Assembly: GCF_002240055.1 (NCBI RefSeq)
Contig: NZ_CP016753.1
Location: 744,001 to 808,000, forward strand
DNA length: 64,000 bases
DNA from: Leptotrichia sp. oral taxon 498
GTDB taxonomy: Bacteria > Fusobacteriota > Fusobacteriia > Fusobacteriales > Leptotrichiaceae
Reading direction: 5' to 3'
The notes beneath the pieces were generated by a model. That model was not told where the DNA came from, made no database searches, and was given only the letters and a program-made list of their open reading frames with translations. Positions 60,096 to 64,000 of the stretch are shown here, one piece after another. Within the stretch, counting starts at the first letter, position 1. Each line of letters begins with the position of its first letter. Both the position numbers and the translations under genes were made by a program.

Positions 60096-61430
60096 ATGTT
60101 ATCGGTTATTTTGGCAGCTGGAAAAGGGACACGGATGAAATCTTCAATTCCGAAAGTTTTACACAAAGTAAACGGGAAGCCAATGTTAAAATTGGTTACT
60201 GAAGTGATTGAAAATGTAGGAATTACAAAAAATATCTTTATTTTGGGACACAAAAAAGAAGTTGTACTTGAAGAAATGAAAAATATAGAATATGTAACCC
60301 AAGAAGAACAGCTTGGAACAGGTCATGCAATTTTAATAGCAAAAGATAAAATTGAAAAATACAAGGAAGATATTTTAATAACTTGTGGTGATACACCACT
60401 GTTAAAAGAAGAAACACTAAAAAATTTGAAAAAGGCGTTTGAAGAAAAAAAATTGGACTGTATCGTTCTTTCATGCAAAGTGAAAAATCCATTTGGATAC
60501 GGAAGAATTATTAAAGAAAATGGAAAGATTACGAATATTGTGGAAGAAAAAGAAGCTACAAATGAAGAAAAATTAATAGATGAAATAAATACAGGAGTCT
60601 ATATTTTCAAATATGAAAGTTTAATTTATGCAATTCAAAAAATTGATAATAATAATTCAAAAGGTGAATATTATTTGACAGATGCTATAAAAATCTTGAC
60701 AAGTGAAAACTATAATGTGGATAGTTTTACAATTGATGACGAAAGTGAAATTTTAGGAGTAAATTCAAAAGTTCAACTTGCACAGGCAAATGAAATTTTA
60801 AAAATGAGAAAAAATATTGAGCTGATGGATAGCGGAGTAATTTTAATTGATCCAAAAACAACATATATTGAGCAGGAAGTACAAATAGGTGAAGATACTG
60901 TAATTTATCCGAACGTTGTAATTCAAGGAAATACAAAAATTGGAAAAAATTGTGAAATTTTGTCAAATACAAGAATTAAAAACTCTTCAATTGGAGATAA
61001 TGTGAGAATAGAAAGTTCAGTTATCGAAAGCGCAGTAGTTGAAAAAAGTGCAACAATTGGTCCTTTTGCACATCTAAGACCAAAAGCGTACTTAAAAGAA
61101 ACAGTTCATGTCGGAAATTTTGTAGAAATTAAAAATGCGACACTTGAAAAAGGAGTAAAATCTGGACATTTAACTTATATCGGAGATGCACAAGTCGGAG
61201 AAGATACAAATATTGGCGCAGGAACAATAACTTGCAATTATGATGGAAAAAATAAACATAAGACAATTATTGGAAGTGGTTCATTTATTGGAAGTAATTC
61301 GATAATTGTAGCACCTGTTACAATGGGAAATGAGGTATTCACAGCGGCAGGTTCGGTAATTACAAAAGATATTCCAAATAAAATGTTGGCATTTGGAAGA
61401 GCAAGACAAGTAAATAAAGAAAAAAAATAA
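60096..61430 (+). CDS. glmU: Bifunctional GlmU (GlcNAc-1-P uridylyl/GlcN-1-P acetyltransferase)
   Basis: A 444-residue enzyme. The N-terminal half has VILAAGKGTRMKSSIPKVLH, TCGDTPLL and EINTGVYIF. The C-terminal half is a left-handed beta-helix of hexapeptide repeats (IGPFAHLRPKAYLK, HLTYIGDAQVGEDTNIGAGT). It makes UDP-GlcNAc for peptidoglycan and LPS. AGGAGG precedes the ATG. prs follows after 28 bases, as in Bacillus and relatives. Confidence 0.96.
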   Translation: MLSVILAAGKGTRMKSSIPKVLHKVNGKPMLKLVTEVIENVGITKNIFILGHKKEVVLEEMKNIEYVTQEEQLGTGHAILIAKDKIEKYKEDILITCGDTPLLKEETLKNLKKAFEEKKLDCIVLSCKVKNPFGYGRIIKENGKITNIVEEKEATNEEKLIDEINTGVYIFKYESLIYAIQKIDNNNSKGEYYLTDAIKILTSENYNVDSFTIDDESEILGVNSKVQLAQANEILKMRKNIELMDSGVILIDPKTTYIEQEVQIGEDTVIYPNVVIQGNTKIGKNCEILSNTRIKNSSIGDNVRIESSVIESAVVEKSATIGPFAHLRPKAYLKETVHVGNFVEIKNATLEKGVKSGHLTYIGDAQVGEDTNIGAGTITCNYDGKNKHKTIIGSGSFIGSNSIIVAPVTMGNEVFTAAGSVITKDIPNKMLAFGRARQVNKEKK

Positions 61431-61458
61431 TTTTATAGCGAGAGAAAGAAGGAAAAAA

Positions 61459-62451
61459 ATGATGTCATTATCAGCAAAAGACAAAGAAAAAATGAGAATA
61501 TTTGCAGGTTCTTCGAGTAAAAAACTGGCTGAAAAAATAGCAAATTATTTGGATATGAAGTTATCTTCAGTTCAAATCGTAAAATTTGCGGATGGAGAAA
61601 CCTTTGTAAAATCAGATGAAAGTGTGAGAGGCTGTAAAGTGTTCATTGTACAGTCGACTTCTAAACCAGTAAATGAAAGCTTGATGGAACTTCTGATATT
61701 TATTGATGCGCTAAAAAGAGCTTCAGCTAGAGAAATTATAGCAGTTATGCCTTATTATGGATATGCTAGACAAGATAGAAAAGCAAGTCCAAGAGAGCCA
61801 ATTACATCAAAATTAGTGGCAAATCTACTTACAGTTGCAGGAGCGACAAGAGTTATCACAATGGATTTACATGCAAGACAAATTCAAGGATTTTTTGACA
61901 TTCCAGTTGACCATATGGAAGCACTTCCAATTTTGGCAAAACATTTTATAAAGTACGGATTTAGTCCAGAGGATACAGTTGTAGTTTCACCTGATGTGGG
62001 AGGAGTGAAAAGGGCGAGAGGTCTTGCAAACTGGCTGCACACGCCGCTTGCAATAATTGACAAAAGAAGAGCAAAAGCAAATGTCTCAGAAGTTATGAAC
62101 ATAATTGGAGATGTAAAAGGTAAAAAAGCGATTTTAATTGATGATATGATTGATACGGCTGGAACAATTTGTAATGCGGCTCAAGCCTTGATAGATAAAG
62201 GAGCGACAGAAGTTTATGGGTGTGCGACACACGCGGTATTTTCAGGACCTGCAGTTGAAAGATTGAAAGAGTCAGCATTTACAGAAGTTGTAATAACAGA
62301 TAGTATCGAACTTCCTGAAGATAAGAAATTTAAAAAGTTAAGAATACTTACAACAAGTAAAATGTTTGCAGAAACAATAAAAAGAATAGCAACAAGTAAA
62401 GCAATCAGTGATTTATTTGAAATGCCAGTGGAATCTGTGGAAAAAAAATAG
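61459..62451 (+). CDS. prs: Ribose-phosphate pyrophosphokinase (canonical)
   Basis: A 330-residue PRPP synthetase with all consensus motifs: IFAGSSSKKLAEKIA, VRGCKVFIVQST, PYYGYARQDRKA, DLHARQIQGFF, SPDVGGVKRARG, IIDKRRAKANVSEV and the PRPP loop DDMIDTAGT. It makes PRPP for nucleotides, His and Trp. Together with glmU it forms the conserved glmU-prs pair, so this is taken as the main enzyme; the divergent copy is at 12093-13064. Confidence 0.96.
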   Translation: MMSLSAKDKEKMRIFAGSSSKKLAEKIANYLDMKLSSVQIVKFADGETFVKSDESVRGCKVFIVQSTSKPVNESLMELLIFIDALKRASAREIIAVMPYYGYARQDRKASPREPITSKLVANLLTVAGATRVITMDLHARQIQGFFDIPVDHMEALPILAKHFIKYGFSPEDTVVVSPDVGGVKRARGLANWLHTPLAIIDKRRAKANVSEVMNIIGDVKGKKAILIDDMIDTAGTICNAAQALIDKGATEVYGCATHAVFSGPAVERLKESAFTEVVITDSIELPEDKKFKKLRILTTSKMFAETIKRIATSKAISDLFEMPVESVEKK

Positions 62452-62454
62452 ACT

Positions 62455-63090
62455 ATGGAAAAAATAAAAAAAAATAAAAAAAGCATAATACAGGAAAATA
62501 TTATAAAAGTTATAAAAAGTGGAGGTGTTGTCGTATTTCCAACGGACACAGTCTATGGAATCGGTGCGCTTCCGCAAAAAGAACCTGTTGCAAAAATTTA
62601 TAAAATTAAAAAAAGAGATTTTAGTAAAAAAATAATTGCACTAATAAGTGACAAAAAAATATTAAAAGATTTGGTGCAGGAGTCTTGTGAAAATATGTTA
62701 AAAATAGATAGAATATTGGAAAAATATTGGCCAGGAGAACTGACGGTTATTTTTCGTGCAAATAAAAATTTTACACATAAATTTGATGCACAAATGGAAA
62801 CTATTGGCATAAGAATTCCTAAAAATAAACTGGCTTTGGAATTAATTGAAAAAGTTGGAGGAATTTTACTTACAACAAGTGCAAATGTTTCTGGGAAAAA
62901 TGCGGTTTCTCGAATTTCAGATTTAGATTTAAAAATACAAAGAAAATCAGATGCGGTAGTTTTTGATGAAAAAAATGAAAATTTGACAGGAAAGCCGTCG
63001 ACAATTGTAAAATATGAAGATGGGAAATTGACTTTGCTTAGGCAAGGAAATATTTTATTTGAAGAAATAGAAAAAAATTTTGACTGTTAA
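62455..63090 (+). CDS. L-threonylcarbamoyladenylate synthase (TsaC/YwlC)
   Basis: A 211-residue Sua5/YciO/YrdC-fold protein. GGVVVFPTDTVYGIGALP, the KIYKIKKRDFSKKI Lys/Arg cluster, YWPGELTVIF, GIRIPKN, LLTTSANVSG and KPSTIVKYEDGKLTLLRQG are typical. It makes threonylcarbamoyl-AMP for t6A in tRNA. The start follows prs by three bases, so it is cotranscribed; the binding site is weak. Confidence 0.9.
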   Translation: MEKIKKNKKSIIQENIIKVIKSGGVVVFPTDTVYGIGALPQKEPVAKIYKIKKRDFSKKIIALISDKKILKDLVQESCENMLKIDRILEKYWPGELTVIFRANKNFTHKFDAQMETIGIRIPKNKLALELIEKVGGILLTTSANVSGKNAVSRISDLDLKIQRKSDAVVFDEKNENLTGKPSTIVKYEDGKLTLLRQGNILFEEIEKNFDC

Positions 63091-63134
63091 TTAAAGTTTT
63101 AAATTAGAATTTTAATAAAATAAAAGGAGAGAAT

Positions 63135-63611
63135 ATGGCAAAAGTGATGAATCCTAATTCTGTGAGCAACATGGATTTGATTAATCAAAAAGCACAATTT
63201 AAAATGCAGCAATTAGTTCAAAAAATTGGAAAAGGGAAAAGAAGAGTGACAGTAACTTTTTCAAAAATGTCGAGAGGTTATGTCGCAAAAATGATTGAAG
63301 AAATGAAAAAGGCGATGGCACAATATGAAAGACAGCTGCCAAATCTTTTTAGTTTTTTTAATTATTTGGAAAAAGAAGTAAAAATTACAAAAGAAAATAA
63401 AAAAGAAAAGACAAAAGATGTAAAATTTTCTTATGAGGAAATAGATTTTTTTAAGTTGCAGTTAAATGAAACAATAAAAGGAATTGACACACAAGTTGCA
63501 ACGTTAAAATGGTACAATTTAATAAAAAAAGGATTATTTAAGACACTGAAAAAACAGACTGAAACTGTTTTGGAAGAAGTTAAAAACGGAAAAGCAGTTA
63601 AGAAGAAATAA
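63135..63611 (+). CDS. Conserved-looking protein of unknown function
   Basis: A 158-residue, Lys-rich protein with no signal or membrane segment. The N-terminus (SVSNMDLINQKAQFKMQQLVQ) and a mid helix (YVAKMIEEMKKAMAQYERQL) suggest an alpha-helical, perhaps coiled-coil protein; a basic stretch GKGKRRVTVTFSKMSRGY lies between. AAAGGAGAG precedes the ATG. It sits between tsaC and a secretion-type ATPase gene. I do not recognise the family. Confidence 0.6.
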   Translation: MAKVMNPNSVSNMDLINQKAQFKMQQLVQKIGKGKRRVTVTFSKMSRGYVAKMIEEMKKAMAQYERQLPNLFSFFNYLEKEVKITKENKKEKTKDVKFSYEEIDFFKLQLNETIKGIDTQVATLKWYNLIKKGLFKTLKKQTETVLEEVKNGKAVKKK

Positions 63612-63659
63612 AAAAATAAAAAAAGAAATATATTAATAAAAGGGTTTGGGGGAACTTTA

Positions 63660-64000
63660 ATGGAAAATAAAAATAATATTATTTCAAAAAGTGTAATTTC
63701 ATATGTGAACGAAATTTTAAAGATAGGAATTTTTGAAAATGCAAGTGATATTCACATAAAATATGACAATGTTGAGGGAATGGAAATAAAATACCGAAAA
63801 GACGGCTATCTTATAGAAAGCTCAAATTTATACAAAAATATAAACAAAAATTTGTTGGAAAAGAATATTGTGGAAATAATTTCCAGAATAAAAATATTGT
63901 CACAGATGAATGTTGCGGAAAAGAGAAAGCCGCAAGATGGCAGTTTTTCAATTTCACTAAAAGACAAGAGATATGATATAAGAGCGGCGTATATGCCAAC
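63660..64000 (+). CDS. GspE/PilB-type secretion ATPase, N-terminal part (3' end outside window)
   Basis: The frame stays open to the window edge (113 codons). The start of the GspE/PilB N2 domain is clear: NASDIHIKYD, GMEIKYRKDGYLIES and EIISRIKILSQMNVAEKRKP-QDGSFSI, exactly the order in type II secretion and type IV pilus ATPases. Walker motifs should follow outside the window. The N1 domain seen in larger GspE proteins is short or missing. GGGGGA precedes the ATG. The assignment to a pilus or secretion system needs the rest. Confidence 0.85.
   Translation, partial: MENKNNIISKSVISYVNEILKIGIFENASDIHIKYDNVEGMEIKYRKDGYLIESSNLYKNINKNLLEKNIVEIISRIKILSQMNVAEKRKPQDGSFSISLKDKRYDIRAAYMP

Overview
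The window is a very AT-rich stretch of chromosome from a Gram-negative anaerobe of the Fusobacteriota, most likely Leptotrichia or a close relative. I base this on the 16S signature, codon use, an LptD-type outer-membrane protein and the gene set; I could not search a database. The only GC-rich segment is the rRNA operon.

Layout. 1-7817 (+) is a surface-polysaccharide/glycolipid cluster: a YfhO-like membrane protein cut by the window edge, two GtrA flippase-like genes, a GT2 glycosyltransferase, and a compact set of GDPD-like, HAD, two paralogous nucleotidyltransferases and a cupin. The second gtrA is split by a TnpB-only IS200/IS605-type element whose empty site can be rebuilt in frame. 8011-10828 holds sugar-nucleotide genes (galE, galU, rfbD). 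10984-13694 encodes an exported GH16 glucanase, a divergent PRPP synthetase and an RsmC-like methyltransferase. 13740-18169 has a 5'-nucleotidase, then an ArsR-rhodanese regulator divergent from a thioredoxin cluster (trxA, trxB, a small thioredoxin-like protein) with a palindromic operator over the trxA promoter. 18264-21617 carries an unusual Nramp-type transporter, a second 5'-nucleotidase-like protein and a MazG-like protein.

21959-25327 is the alpha ribosomal operon (infA, rpmJ, rpsM, rpsK, rpsD, rpoA, rplQ), with a 192-nt gene-free leader before rpsM. It is followed by rpsA and sbcDC. On the minus strand, bglA (6-phospho-beta-glucosidase) follows the 3' tail of a destroyed beta-glucoside PTS gene, a decayed second copy of the TnpB element, and an orphan promoter and terminator. 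ilvE comes next. 36173-44355 (+) carries der, an AI-2E-family membrane protein, cysS, a MarR regulator and a very long LptD homologue.

44492-49437 is a complete rRNA operon (promoter, 16S, 23S, 5S, tRNA-Asn), with processing stems around both large rRNAs. Then come a second galE, two tandem exported paralogues, an M29 aminopeptidase and a chorismate mutase. On the minus strand follow two overlapping GT4 glycosyltransferases, rbgA, rsmI, ctpA and tlyA. The window ends (+) with glmU, a canonical prs, a TsaC/YwlC protein, an unknown protein and the start of a GspE/PilB ATPase.

The most novel material is the pair of TnpB elements. One has an intact nuclease inside gtrA. The other is dead but keeps a nearly identical right-end RNA region with a different adjoining guide. 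Also notable are the paired nucleotidyltransferases, one without the catalytic loop, and the ArsR-rhodanese/thioredoxin switch.
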